Below, piece by piece: positions 14,191 to 21,758 of a DNA stretch of 21,758 nt. The number at the start of each line of letters is the position of its first letter. Within the stretch, counting starts at the first letter, position 1. The notes beneath the pieces were generated by a model. The model saw only the letters and a program-made list of their open reading frames with translations. It did no database searches and was not told where the DNA came from. Both the position numbers and the translations under genes were made by a program. This DNA is from an uncultured Propionibacteriaceae bacterium (GTDB taxonomy: Bacteria; Actinomycetota; Actinomycetes; Propionibacteriales; Propionibacteriaceae), in the NCBI GenBank assembly GCA_937988865.1, contig CALKHV010000135.1:1-21758 (forward strand). The letters are read 5' to 3'.

Positions 14191-15267
14191 GTGCACCAAG
14201 GATTCCGTCGCAGCGTGGGAGCCACGTGCGCCGCAGCGCTGCTCACCGCCTCTCTCGCAGTGGCCGGGCAGTGGTGGAGCGCCGATACCGCCAGCGCCGA
14301 TCCGCAGGCGGTCGCCAAGGCGCAGGCCAAGCTCGATCGCATCGAGGAGGAGCGCGCCGCTCTGGACGCCGAGTACTCCGACTCTCAGGAGAACCTTGAC
14401 GATGCCACGGCCGAACTGAAGGTCGTCAACGCCGACCTCACCAGGCAGAGCGCCAAGGTCTCGACCATGCGCACGTCGATCAGTGCTGTTGCCCTTCAGC
14501 AGTTCCAGACTTCTGGCACCGATCTGGCTGCCCGCCTGCTCACCAGCAGTGACGACGCGTCCTTCCTCGACCAGGTCGGCCGGGTCGAGAGCGTCACCAC
14601 GCGAGCCAACGACCAGTTGCTCGACTTCCAGCTCGCCAAGGCCGAGCTGACCCAGCTCCAGGGCACGGCGGCCGCGACGCTGTCGACCATCAAGGTTGCC
14701 CGCGATCAGCAGGCCACGCTCCTGACGAAGCTCACCGCCAAGGAGGATGAGGCCGCCAAGGTGCTCACCAAGTTGACGGCGCAGGAGAAGGCGCGGCTGG
14801 CGGCCATCGAGGCCGAGAAGGCGCGCAAGGCGGCAGCAGCCGCAGCGCGCGTCGCCTCCACGAGCAGGTCGCGCACCTCTGCGTCCATGTCTGTGTCGGA
14901 TCTTCCCGTGGCAGCGAGCGGACGCGCAGCCCAGGCCCTTGCCTTCGCCAGGGCTCAGGTCGGTAAGTCCTACGTCTACGGCGCGACCGGTCCCAACGCC
15001 TACGACTGCTCCGGGCTCACAGGCGCGGCCTACCGCAGCGCCGGTATCTCCCTGCCGCGGACAGCACGCGCGCAGTTCGGTGTGGGGCAGCGCGTCTCGT
15101 TGGGCCAACTGCAGCCCGGCGATCTCGTGTTCTACTACTCCGGCATCAGCCACGTCGGTATGTACGTCGGCAACGGCATGATCGTCCACGCAGCCAATCC
15201 GCGTTCAGGCATCACGTACGCCTCGGTGACCTCGATGCCCTTCATGGGCGGGCGTCGGGTCGGCTGA
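14191..15267 (+). CDS. Secreted NlpC/P60 peptidoglycan endopeptidase
   Basis: A 358-residue secreted hydrolase. The signal peptide has a basic start (HQGFRRS), a hydrophobic core and cleavage probably after TASA at residue 36. Residues about 40-235 form a long coiled coil rich in Ala, Lys and Glu, as in RipA/RipC-type proteins, where it links to the divisome or to FtsEX. A Ser/Arg linker leads to the NlpC/P60 domain: Cys273 in YDCSGL, His321 in SHVGMYVG and His333 in IVHAANP, the normal catalytic set. It cuts stem peptides in the cell wall. Rv2190c occupies the matching place in M. tuberculosis. The GTG at 14191 is chosen because GAAGGA lies 6 bases upstream and the signal peptide follows directly. 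The lipoprotein gene follows after 5 bases. Confidence 0.93.
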   Translation: MHQGFRRSVGATCAAALLTASLAVAGQWWSADTASADPQAVAKAQAKLDRIEEERAALDAEYSDSQENLDDATAELKVVNADLTRQSAKVSTMRTSISAVALQQFQTSGTDLAARLLTSSDDASFLDQVGRVESVTTRANDQLLDFQLAKAELTQLQGTAAATLSTIKVARDQQATLLTKLTAKEDEAAKVLTKLTAQEKARLAAIEAEKARKAAAAAARVASTSRSRTSASMSVSDLPVAASGRAAQALAFARAQVGKSYVYGATGPNAYDCSGLTGAAYRSAGISLPRTARAQFGVGQRVSLGQLQPGDLVFYYSGISHVGMYVGNGMIVHAANPRSGITYASVTSMPFMGGRRVG

Positions 15268-15272
15268 CCCAC

Positions 15273-16391
15273 ATGTGGCGATGGACGCTGATCGGCGTCC
15301 TTCTCGCCGCATCGCTCGTCCCGCTTGCCGGCTGCGGCACGACGCCTCCCGCGGCTGACGCCGCATCACTGGCCGCGTCGCTCACGGCGGCCCTCTCGTC
15401 CGGTGACGAGGCCGCATTCTCGTCGTCGTTCGCCGAGGCCCCCGCCTCCCGCTTCCTGGCGAGTCGGCTGTGGACCAACCTGACCCAGTTCACCGTCACC
15501 ATCACGGGCGAGGACGCCGAACTCCGCGTGAGCACGTCCGCGCCCGGAGACAGTGAGCCTGCGGTGGACGTCCTGACTGCCCAGTGGGCGGCTGGACGCG
15601 ACGACCGACCGCTCCTCGCATCGCTGGGTGCGGCGCCCGGCTCACGCGTCCCCCTGTGGCTGTCGGACGACCTCAGGGTCGTCCGGGCGGTCGGCTGCAC
15701 CCTGATCGTTCCGCGCGCCTCGGCACGTGACCTCGCGTCCACCTGCGTGGCCGCCTCGCGCAGGGTGCAGGACGCGGGCCTCGCCAGACTGTCGCCCACC
15801 TGGACGCGGACGCTCGTCGTCGAGGTGCCGGCGTCCGCAGCGGACTTCGCGTCCCTCACGATCACCGATGAGGCGGGCAACCGTGGTGTCGGCGCACTGA
15901 CCCAGCGCGAAGGCGACGCAGTGACGACGGGCGCCGCCCGCGTCGTGGTGAACCCCGACTCCGCGTGGTCGGGCCCTCTCGATCAGGTCGAGGCCCTCCT
16001 CGCCCACGAGGGCGTCCACCACGCGCTGGCCGATCGGACGCCCGCCCTTCCGTTGTGGACCACCGAGGGACTCGCCGACCACGTGGGCCTGCCCGCGAGC
16101 CCGGGATGGTTGGCCGGGGTCGAACCCAGGCTCGCAGCCACATTCGCCGACGACCCCGCGACGTTGACCATGCCCACCGACGGCGACTTCGCCGGTGACG
16201 CCGTGACCGACCACGCGGCGCTGCAGTCGGCCTACGACCGGGCGTGGCTCATGGTCGACACCCTCGTCGAGCACCGTGGACGCGAACGCGCCCTGGACGA
16301 CCTCGCACGCCTCGCTGCGGGTGGGCGTCCGGTGCCCGAGTCGCGCTGGCTCGGCTGGGCCCGCGCCCGCATCTCCGTCGTCGAACGATGA
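15273..16391 (+). CDS. Lipoprotein with HExxH metallopeptidase motif
   Basis: A 372-residue protein with a lipoprotein signal peptide (hydrophobic 5-18, lipobox LAGC, Cys21), so it is anchored outside the cell membrane. Residues 28-190 resemble an NTF2-like or tandem repeat region without motifs I recognise. The C-terminal part has HEGVHH (246-251) and WTTEGLADH with Glu266, the HExxH + Glu arrangement of gluzincin metallopeptidases. The closing helices include YDRAWLMVDTLVEHRG. Activity is inferred from this motif only. It begins 5 bases after the NlpC/P60 stop, suggesting co-transcription and a shared envelope task. The C-terminal half uses typical codons for the region. Confidence 0.82.
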   Translation: MWRWTLIGVLLAASLVPLAGCGTTPPAADAASLAASLTAALSSGDEAAFSSSFAEAPASRFLASRLWTNLTQFTVTITGEDAELRVSTSAPGDSEPAVDVLTAQWAAGRDDRPLLASLGAAPGSRVPLWLSDDLRVVRAVGCTLIVPRASARDLASTCVAASRRVQDAGLARLSPTWTRTLVVEVPASAADFASLTITDEAGNRGVGALTQREGDAVTTGAARVVVNPDSAWSGPLDQVEALLAHEGVHHALADRTPALPLWTTEGLADHVGLPASPGWLAGVEPRLAATFADDPATLTMPTDGDFAGDAVTDHAALQSAYDRAWLMVDTLVEHRGRERALDDLARLAAGGRPVPESRWLGWARARISVVER

Positions 16392-16399
16392 CGCTCACC

Positions 16400-16405
16400 T
16401 AGACT
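16400..16405 (+). promoter_or_regulatory. Possible -10 element of the glucokinase gene
   Basis: TAGACT fits TANNNT and lies 17 bases before the ATG at 16423, with GGGAGG (16413-16418) between them. A transcript from here would just include the ribosome binding site. No good -35 was seen. Confidence 0.35.
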
Positions 16406-16422
16406 GCTCCACGGGAGGCACC

Positions 16423-17472
16423 ATGCTCAGCATCGGCATCGACATCGGCGGCACCAAGGTCGCAGCGGGAGTGGTCTCGGACGACGGCCAGATCCTGAGG
16501 AAGATCGTGCGTCCGACCCCGTCACACAGCCCCGAGGCCGTGGAGGACGCCATCATCGAGTGCGTCCGCGACCTCAGCACCAACTACGCGGTCTCGTCGG
16601 TCGGCATCGGCGCCGCCGGTTGGGTCGACACCGATCAGGCCGTCGTCCGCTTCTCGCCCCACCTCGCGTGGCGCAACGAGCCGCTCAAGGAACACCTGGT
16701 CCGCCGGATCGACCTGCCCGTCATCGTCGACAACGACGCCAATGCGGCCGCCTGGGCCGAATACCGCTTCGGTGCCGGACGCGACTCGCAGGTCATGGTC
16801 TGCATCACCCTGGGCACCGGCATCGGCGGGGCGCTCGTCATCAACGGACGACTGTTCCGCGGCAGCTACGGCATGGCGGGCGAGTTCGGTCACATGGGCA
16901 TCGTCCCCGACGGCCACTGGTGCCCGTGCGGCAACCGGGGGTGCTGGGAACAGTACGCGTCAGGCAACTCACTCGTCCGCGACGCCAAGGCCCTGCTGGC
17001 CGAGGGCGCACCCCAGGCGCAGGACCTGCTCGCGATGATCGGCGGCAACCCGGACAATCTGACCGGACCCGACGTCACCGCCGCAGCCATCGCCGGCGAC
17101 CCGATGTCGACCGAACTCATCGCCGACGTCGGCACCTGGCTCGGACGCGGCCTCGCGAACCTGGCCGCCGCCATCGACCCCGACCTCTTCATCATCGGCG
17201 GCGGCGTGAGTGCCGCCGGCGACCTGTTGATCGAGCCGGCCCGCCGTGCGTTCGAACGCACCCTGACCGGACGCGGATTCCGCACGAACGCGACCATCGC
17301 CCTCGCCCACTTCCGCAATGACGCCGGACTCGTCGGCGCGGCCGACCTCGCGCGTCACGCCATCGTCGAGCCCCCGGGCCTCGGACGCGGCTTCTGGCCC
17401 CGCCGTCGACGTGCCAGGGTGCCCGGACGCCGCAGGCGCCTGCTCGCCGCAGCGGTTGCCCCGCGCGGGTAG
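16423..17472 (+). CDS. glk: ROK family glucokinase
   Basis: A 349-residue sugar kinase that phosphorylates glucose with ATP. ROK features are the N-terminal phosphate loop GIDIGGTK (5-12), the catalytic DNDANAAA with Asp105, the ATP site LGTGIGGALV (130-139), and GEFGHMGI with His157. The zinc motif CPCGNRGCWEQ has Cys167, Cys169 and Cys174. FIIGGGVSAAG (257-267) is the usual C-terminal signature. The ATG follows GGGAGG by 4 bases. The last about 30 residues (GRGFWPRRRRARVPGRRRR onward) are a very basic tail beyond the normal ROK end. The gene converges on a minus-strand gene whose stop is 7 bases away. The order of glucokinase, esterase, acyltransferase and class II DAHP synthase also recalls Streptomyces. 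Confidence 0.92.
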   Translation: MLSIGIDIGGTKVAAGVVSDDGQILRKIVRPTPSHSPEAVEDAIIECVRDLSTNYAVSSVGIGAAGWVDTDQAVVRFSPHLAWRNEPLKEHLVRRIDLPVIVDNDANAAAWAEYRFGAGRDSQVMVCITLGTGIGGALVINGRLFRGSYGMAGEFGHMGIVPDGHWCPCGNRGCWEQYASGNSLVRDAKALLAEGAPQAQDLLAMIGGNPDNLTGPDVTAAAIAGDPMSTELIADVGTWLGRGLANLAAAIDPDLFIIGGGVSAAGDLLIEPARRAFERTLTGRGFRTNATIALAHFRNDAGLVGAADLARHAIVEPPGLGRGFWPRRRRARVPGRRRRLLAAAVAPRG

Positions 17473-17479
17473 GAGTGTC

Positions 17480-17914
17480 CTAGACGCGGGCCCCGTTGTC
17501 CCACGGGCCGTTCCCGTTCCGTCGGGTCGGCACGCGCAGGAGGAGCATGATCAGTCCCGCGACGGCGGAGACTCCGGCCAGCGTCGTGATCAGGGATTCG
17601 AACTGGACGCCGAACACCGCCGCGACCAGGATGAGCAGTCCCAGCCCGAGCAGCAGGGCGCCGGTGAGGCGCATCCCCGTCCACGGGCGGGGCGGGGGGA
17701 GCGTGTCGGGCATCACGAACACCTCGTCCGGGTGTGGATCCGCTGACTCCATCGCGTTTTCGAACGAGAACACCTCGGGCTTCGGGGGCGGGGGCGCCAC
17801 CTCACCCAACACCCCGCTGTCGTCGATGTGCGCCTCGGGGAGCGGTTCGTCGCCGAACTCGTCGCGGATCAGTTCTGCGAACCGGGCGTCGATGTCGTCG
17901 GGGTCGGGGCTCAC
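17480..17914 (-). CDS. Small two-helix membrane protein with acidic N-terminus
   Basis: A 144-residue protein of unknown function. The N-terminal 80 residues are hydrophilic, acidic and Pro-rich (DIDARFAELIRDEFGDEPLP, then APPPPKPEVF). Two hydrophobic helices at about 82-102 and 107-127 follow, and the end is short and basic. The opening resembles small actinobacterial membrane proteins annotated only as hypothetical. The GTG at 17914 overlaps the esterase stop as GTGA and has GGGAG about 6 bases upstream, so translation is coupled to the esterase. The upstream open frame is esterase sequence in another frame. Confidence 0.75.
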   Translation of the reverse strand: MSPDPDDIDARFAELIRDEFGDEPLPEAHIDDSGVLGEVAPPPPKPEVFSFENAMESADPHPDEVFVMPDTLPPPRPWTGMRLTGALLLGLGLLILVAAVFGVQFESLITTLAGVSAVAGLIMLLLRVPTRRNGNGPWDNGARV

Positions 17915-18660
17915 GTGTGCTCCCGGACGAACGTCAGACTTTCGTCGATGATCAGCGCCGCGTCGTGATCGAGGGTCGCGACGTGGTGGCTGCGCTCCAG
18001 CCAGACGCGCCGCAGGTCGGGCAGGGTCGCTTCGAGAATCGACCCGCTGAGGGGGTCGACCACGTGGTCGACCCGTGACGTCATGAGCAGCACGGGACAG
18101 GTCACCTGATCGAGGTACCCGCGGACGTCCGCCCACAGCCTCGTCATCGAGTGTGCGGCTGCCAGGGGCGTCCGGGGGTAGGCGTGCTCGTCCTGTCCGG
18201 GCAGGGCGATGTCGTTGCCGATCGCCTTGATCGACGCTGTCACCCGCTTCAGCACCGGCAGCGCCAGGAACGCCTTGTCATCGGACGCGATCGCGGGGTT
18301 GACCAGCATGAGCCCGGCCACGCGCTCGCGCTCCGCGAGGCGCAGGGCCAGCGCGCCACCCATGCTGAGGCCCGCGACGAAGACAGTGTCGACCGTGGAC
18401 GCGAGCTCGTCGTACGCCTGCTCGACGCCTGCGTACCAGTCGGTCCACTCGGTGAGCGCCAGTTCACGCCAGTGCGTCCCGTGCCCGGCCAGCCGTGGCA
18501 TCGAGACCGCGTGACCCGCGTCCGCCAGGGCCAGTGCCCACCCACGCATGCTCGCGGCCGATCCGGTGAACCCGTGGATCACCAGGACGCCGACACGCGC
18601 CCCTTCCGGGTGGACGCGAAGGCCCTGGGCCTCGGGCAGGACGCTGGCGCAACTGGTCAC
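17911..18660 (-). CDS. Est30-like carboxylesterase / monoacylglycerol lipase family hydrolase
   Basis: A 249-residue alpha/beta hydrolase. The oxyanion loop is HGFTGS (29-34) and the nucleophile is Ser99 in GLSMGG. The acid is probably Asp198 in SRVDHVVDP, and the base His226 in RSHHVATLD, matching Geobacillus Est30 (SGHVITLD). The lid region (LAGHGTHWRELALTEWTDW) also fits that family. It probably hydrolyses short-chain or monoacyl esters in the cytoplasm; the natural substrate is unknown. The GTG at 18660 is preferred over an open frame from 18789. It gives the normal family length and lies 6 bases after TACGCT. It is followed by a coupled small membrane protein and is divergent from the acyltransferase genes, which may link it to lipid turnover. 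Confidence 0.9.
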   Translation of the reverse strand: MTSCASVLPEAQGLRVHPEGARVGVLVIHGFTGSAASMRGWALALADAGHAVSMPRLAGHGTHWRELALTEWTDWYAGVEQAYDELASTVDTVFVAGLSMGGALALRLAERERVAGLMLVNPAIASDDKAFLALPVLKRVTASIKAIGNDIALPGQDEHAYPRTPLAAAHSMTRLWADVRGYLDQVTCPVLLMTSRVDHVVDPLSGSILEATLPDLRRVWLERSHHVATLDHDAALIIDESLTFVREHT

Positions 18661-18666
18661 GCCACC

Positions 18667-18672
18667 AGCGTA
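18667..18672 (-). promoter_or_regulatory. Probable -10 element of the esterase gene (leaderless)
   Basis: TACGCT on the minus strand fits TANNNT and ends 6 bases before the GTG at 18660. No Shine-Dalgarno is present before that GTG. Confidence 0.4.
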
Positions 18673-18756
18673 GGCGGGCGGGAAAGTAAGTGGTGCGGAC
18701 CTGTCGACGCGGTTCACGGCACGGCGACTGGCGGCTGTGCGACAGCACGAGTCGAG

Positions 18757-18762
18757 TAGGGT
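18757..18762 (+). promoter_or_regulatory. Possible -10 element of the acyltransferase pair
   Basis: TAGGGT fits TANNNT and lies 26 bases before the ATG at 18789. AGAGGG between them can serve as ribosome binding site. The -35 region is not recognisable. Confidence 0.35.
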
Positions 18763-18788
18763 TTGAGGCGACGAGAGGGCGCGCGCCA

Positions 18789-19538
18789 ATGTGGTACAAA
18801 CTGTTCAAGTACGGCCTGTTCCGACCGGCAGTGAAGCTCAGCTCCCGGCCCTGGATCACGGGTGAGGAGAATCTTCCGGCCTCCGGGGGTGCGATTCTGG
18901 CGTGCAATCACCTGTCGGCCGGGGACACCTTCGTGCTCCCGGTGATGGTCTCGCGAACCGTCATCTTTCCCGCGAAGGCCGAACTGTTCACGGGCGAGCA
19001 CGGACTGAAGTCGAAGATCGTGGCCCGGTTCCTGAAGCTCGTCGGCCAGGTGCCCATGGATCGTGGGGGTGGACGCGCGAGCGCGGAGGGTCTGCGTCCC
19101 GTGATCGAGGTGCTGCACCGCGGCGAACTCGTCGGTATCTACCCCGAGGGCACTCGCTCGCCCGACGGGCGGCTCTACAAGGGCAAGACGGGTGTAGCGC
19201 GGATGGCGCTGGAGGCGGGCGTCCCCGTCATTCCCATCGGGATGGTCGGCACCGACATCACGAAGAACCGCCTGGGCCTGCCGCGCATGGAACGCCCGGG
19301 TGTGGTGATCGGCAAGCCGCTCGACTTCTCGGGGTTGGTCGACAACAAGAAGGACCTCAAGACCCTGCGGTGGGTCACCGACCAGGTGATGGCCGGCATC
19401 CAGGAACTCACAGGTCAGACGTACGTCGACGTGTACGCGTCCCGGGTCAAGCACGGCGACCTGCTGGGCGTCGACGTCACCGACCGCATCCTCGAGCGTC
19501 CGGGCCAGAACACACCCGCCCCGGAGTCTCGCCCGTGA
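18789..19538 (+). CDS. plsC: 1-acyl-sn-glycerol-3-phosphate acyltransferase (PlsC type)
   Basis: A 249-residue acyltransferase that adds an acyl chain to lysophosphatidate to give phosphatidate, at the inner face of the membrane. Motif I is the HX4D in NHLSAGDTF (His41, Asp46). The middle block has KAELF (63-67) and PMDRGG (89-94). Motif III is YPEGTRSPDG (118-127) and motif IV is VPVIPIGMVG. Length is normal for PlsC. M. tuberculosis Rv2182c is a close family member in a similar place. The ATG at 18789 has AGAGGG about 10 bases upstream. The stop overlaps the start of a second, shorter paralogue as GTGA. The exact acyl acceptor is inferred from family only. Confidence 0.92.
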   Translation: MWYKLFKYGLFRPAVKLSSRPWITGEENLPASGGAILACNHLSAGDTFVLPVMVSRTVIFPAKAELFTGEHGLKSKIVARFLKLVGQVPMDRGGGRASAEGLRPVIEVLHRGELVGIYPEGTRSPDGRLYKGKTGVARMALEAGVPVIPIGMVGTDITKNRLGLPRMERPGVVIGKPLDFSGLVDNKKDLKTLRWVTDQVMAGIQELTGQTYVDVYASRVKHGDLLGVDVTDRILERPGQNTPAPESRP

Positions 19539-20305
19539 CGGCGGGCGGACGCGTCCGAGGGATGGCGCTCAGGTTCGTCGGCACCGTCGAATCGGCGGGC
19601 CTCCCCCTCGAACCCCATGTCGAGGGGCTGCCGAACGTCCCGCGTCAGGGGCCGGCCATCATCTGCTGCAACCACCGTTCGCGCAACGACCACATCCAGC
19701 TCGCCGTGGCCGTCCGGCGTCGGGTCAGGACAGCGAGGTCGGAGGACCAGGTCCGCCGCCTCCTGGCGAAGGGCGAGCTCCTCGTGCTCTTCCCCGAAGG
19801 GCCCCCTTCGCCCGACGGTCGCCTCTATCGTGGGCGTCCCCGCGTCGGACGCATCGCCCTCGCGGCCGGCGTGACGGTCATCCCGGCCGCGTTCGTCGAC
19901 TCCGAGCCGGGCGGTGACGGACGACGGATCCTTCGCTTCGGTGAACCCCTCGACTTCTCGCGCTTCCGCGCGCTGGGCGTCAGCGACGGCCTGCTGAGGT
20001 CGATCTCGGACGAGGTCACCTGGTCGATCCTCACCTTGTCGGGCCAGTCGTACGTCGACTCGGACGCCACCGACGCGCAGGCCAGCAGACGCGCCGCGTC
20101 GCGCGAGGCCGCCCGGCAGGCCAGGGAGCAGGCCGCCACCGTCCGACGCGAGCGACGCGAGGTGGCCGAACGCGCGCGAGCGGCCACGGCCGCCGAGTCC
20201 GATGAACTCGCCCTCGCGGCGCAGAACGCTGCCGAGTTGGCCCGCGACCGGGCACGGCGTGCGTCCGAAGCCGACGCCGCCGCGCGCCACACACCCCGGC
20301 CCTGA
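19535..20305 (+). CDS. Shortened PlsC-like acyltransferase with charged helical tail
   Basis: A 256-residue paralogue of the preceding gene. It keeps motif I as NHRSRND (His47, Asp52) and a motif III remnant FPEGPPSPDG, where the conserved Thr-Arg of EGTR are replaced by Pro-Pro. His47 to Glu88 is 41 residues against 79 in the upstream copy: the block with KAELF and PMDRGG is missing. Residues 180-256 are an Ala/Arg/Glu-rich helix, likely coiled coil. Acyltransferase activity is therefore doubtful. The GTG at 19535 overlaps the upstream stop as GTGA and has GGAG 8-9 bases upstream; ATG 19562 is an alternative. No frameshift or stop breaks the frame, and it is translated with its partner, so it may be a regulatory partner or a diverged enzyme. 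Confidence 0.8.
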   Translation: MTAGGRVRGMALRFVGTVESAGLPLEPHVEGLPNVPRQGPAIICCNHRSRNDHIQLAVAVRRRVRTARSEDQVRRLLAKGELLVLFPEGPPSPDGRLYRGRPRVGRIALAAGVTVIPAAFVDSEPGGDGRRILRFGEPLDFSRFRALGVSDGLLRSISDEVTWSILTLSGQSYVDSDATDAQASRRAASREAARQAREQAATVRRERREVAERARAATAAESDELALAAQNAAELARDRARRASEADAAARHTPRP

Positions 20306-20341
20306 GCGTGGGCGTCGCGGCGGTGTGTCGTCGGCGCGGTC

Positions 20342-20347
20342 TATCCT
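20342..20347 (+). promoter_or_regulatory. Probable -10 element of aroG
   Basis: TATCCT fits TANNNT and ends 7 bases before the ATG at 20355. Only GAGG, 3 bases from the ATG, could act as a ribosome binding site, so a leaderless message is likely. Confidence 0.45.
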
Positions 20348-20354
20348 GAGGCGC

Positions 20355-21743
<1,389 letters not shown>

Positions 21744-21758
21744 CGATCGACGACTGCG

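Overview
The window is high-GC DNA (roughly two thirds G+C) packed with genes, and it is almost certainly chromosomal DNA of an Actinomycetota member. The evidence is the actinobacterial form of the cytochrome bc1-aa3 supercomplex genes (diheme QcrC, three-helix Rieske QcrA, QcrB with PDWY), a GuaB1-type protein, a class II DAHP synthase, a DEDD exonuclease/GIY-YIG fusion and many GTG starts. The order NlpC/P60, DEDD-GIY-YIG, trpD, ctaE-qcrCAB, with an acyltransferase and class II aroG nearby, matches from memory the Rv2178c-Rv2196 neighbourhood of Mycobacterium tuberculosis. The family cannot be fixed from this window; Propionibacteriaceae or a relative is a guess.

Layout. Positions 1-1634 (minus) hold the start of an ABC transporter ATPase gene and guaB1. 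Positions 1657-6039 (minus) hold the respiratory operon ctaE-qcrC-qcrA-qcrB with overlapping stops and starts, ending in a strong hairpin. Positions 6275-7740 (plus) hold a degenerate response-regulator receiver coupled to trpD. Positions 7733-10310 (minus) hold an A24 prepilin-type peptidase, a two-HTH regulator with repeated palindromes in front of it, and a membrane protein with 11-residue repeats. Positions 10460-11937 (plus) hold a cyclophilin, a rhomboid-fold protein without catalytic residues and a stand-alone Lrp/AsnC sensor domain. Positions 11944-13686 (minus) hold the DEDD/GIY-YIG protein, followed by four 16-bp tandem repeats. Positions 13821-17472 (plus) hold a four-cysteine small protein, a secreted NlpC/P60 hydrolase, a lipoprotein metallopeptidase candidate and a ROK glucokinase. 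Positions 17480-18660 (minus) hold a small two-helix membrane protein and an Est30-like carboxylesterase. Positions 18789-21743 (plus) hold two tandem PlsC-type acyltransferases, the second shortened, and class II DAHP synthase.

The genes are mainly core metabolism and envelope functions: aerobic respiration (ctaE-qcrCAB), aromatic amino acid synthesis (aroG, trpD), purine salvage (guaB1), glucose phosphorylation, phospholipid synthesis and cell-wall remodelling. No mobile element, CRISPR array, rRNA or tRNA was seen. No stretch longer than about 240 bases lacks a gene. No complete new defence or biosynthetic system was found. The most interesting items are a likely autoregulatory operator array, a rhomboid pseudoprotease, a GGA-CGC codon-pair and hexamer bias, a recurring -10 element 6-7 nt before start codons that suggests leaderless transcripts, and two degenerate enzyme or regulator paralogues.
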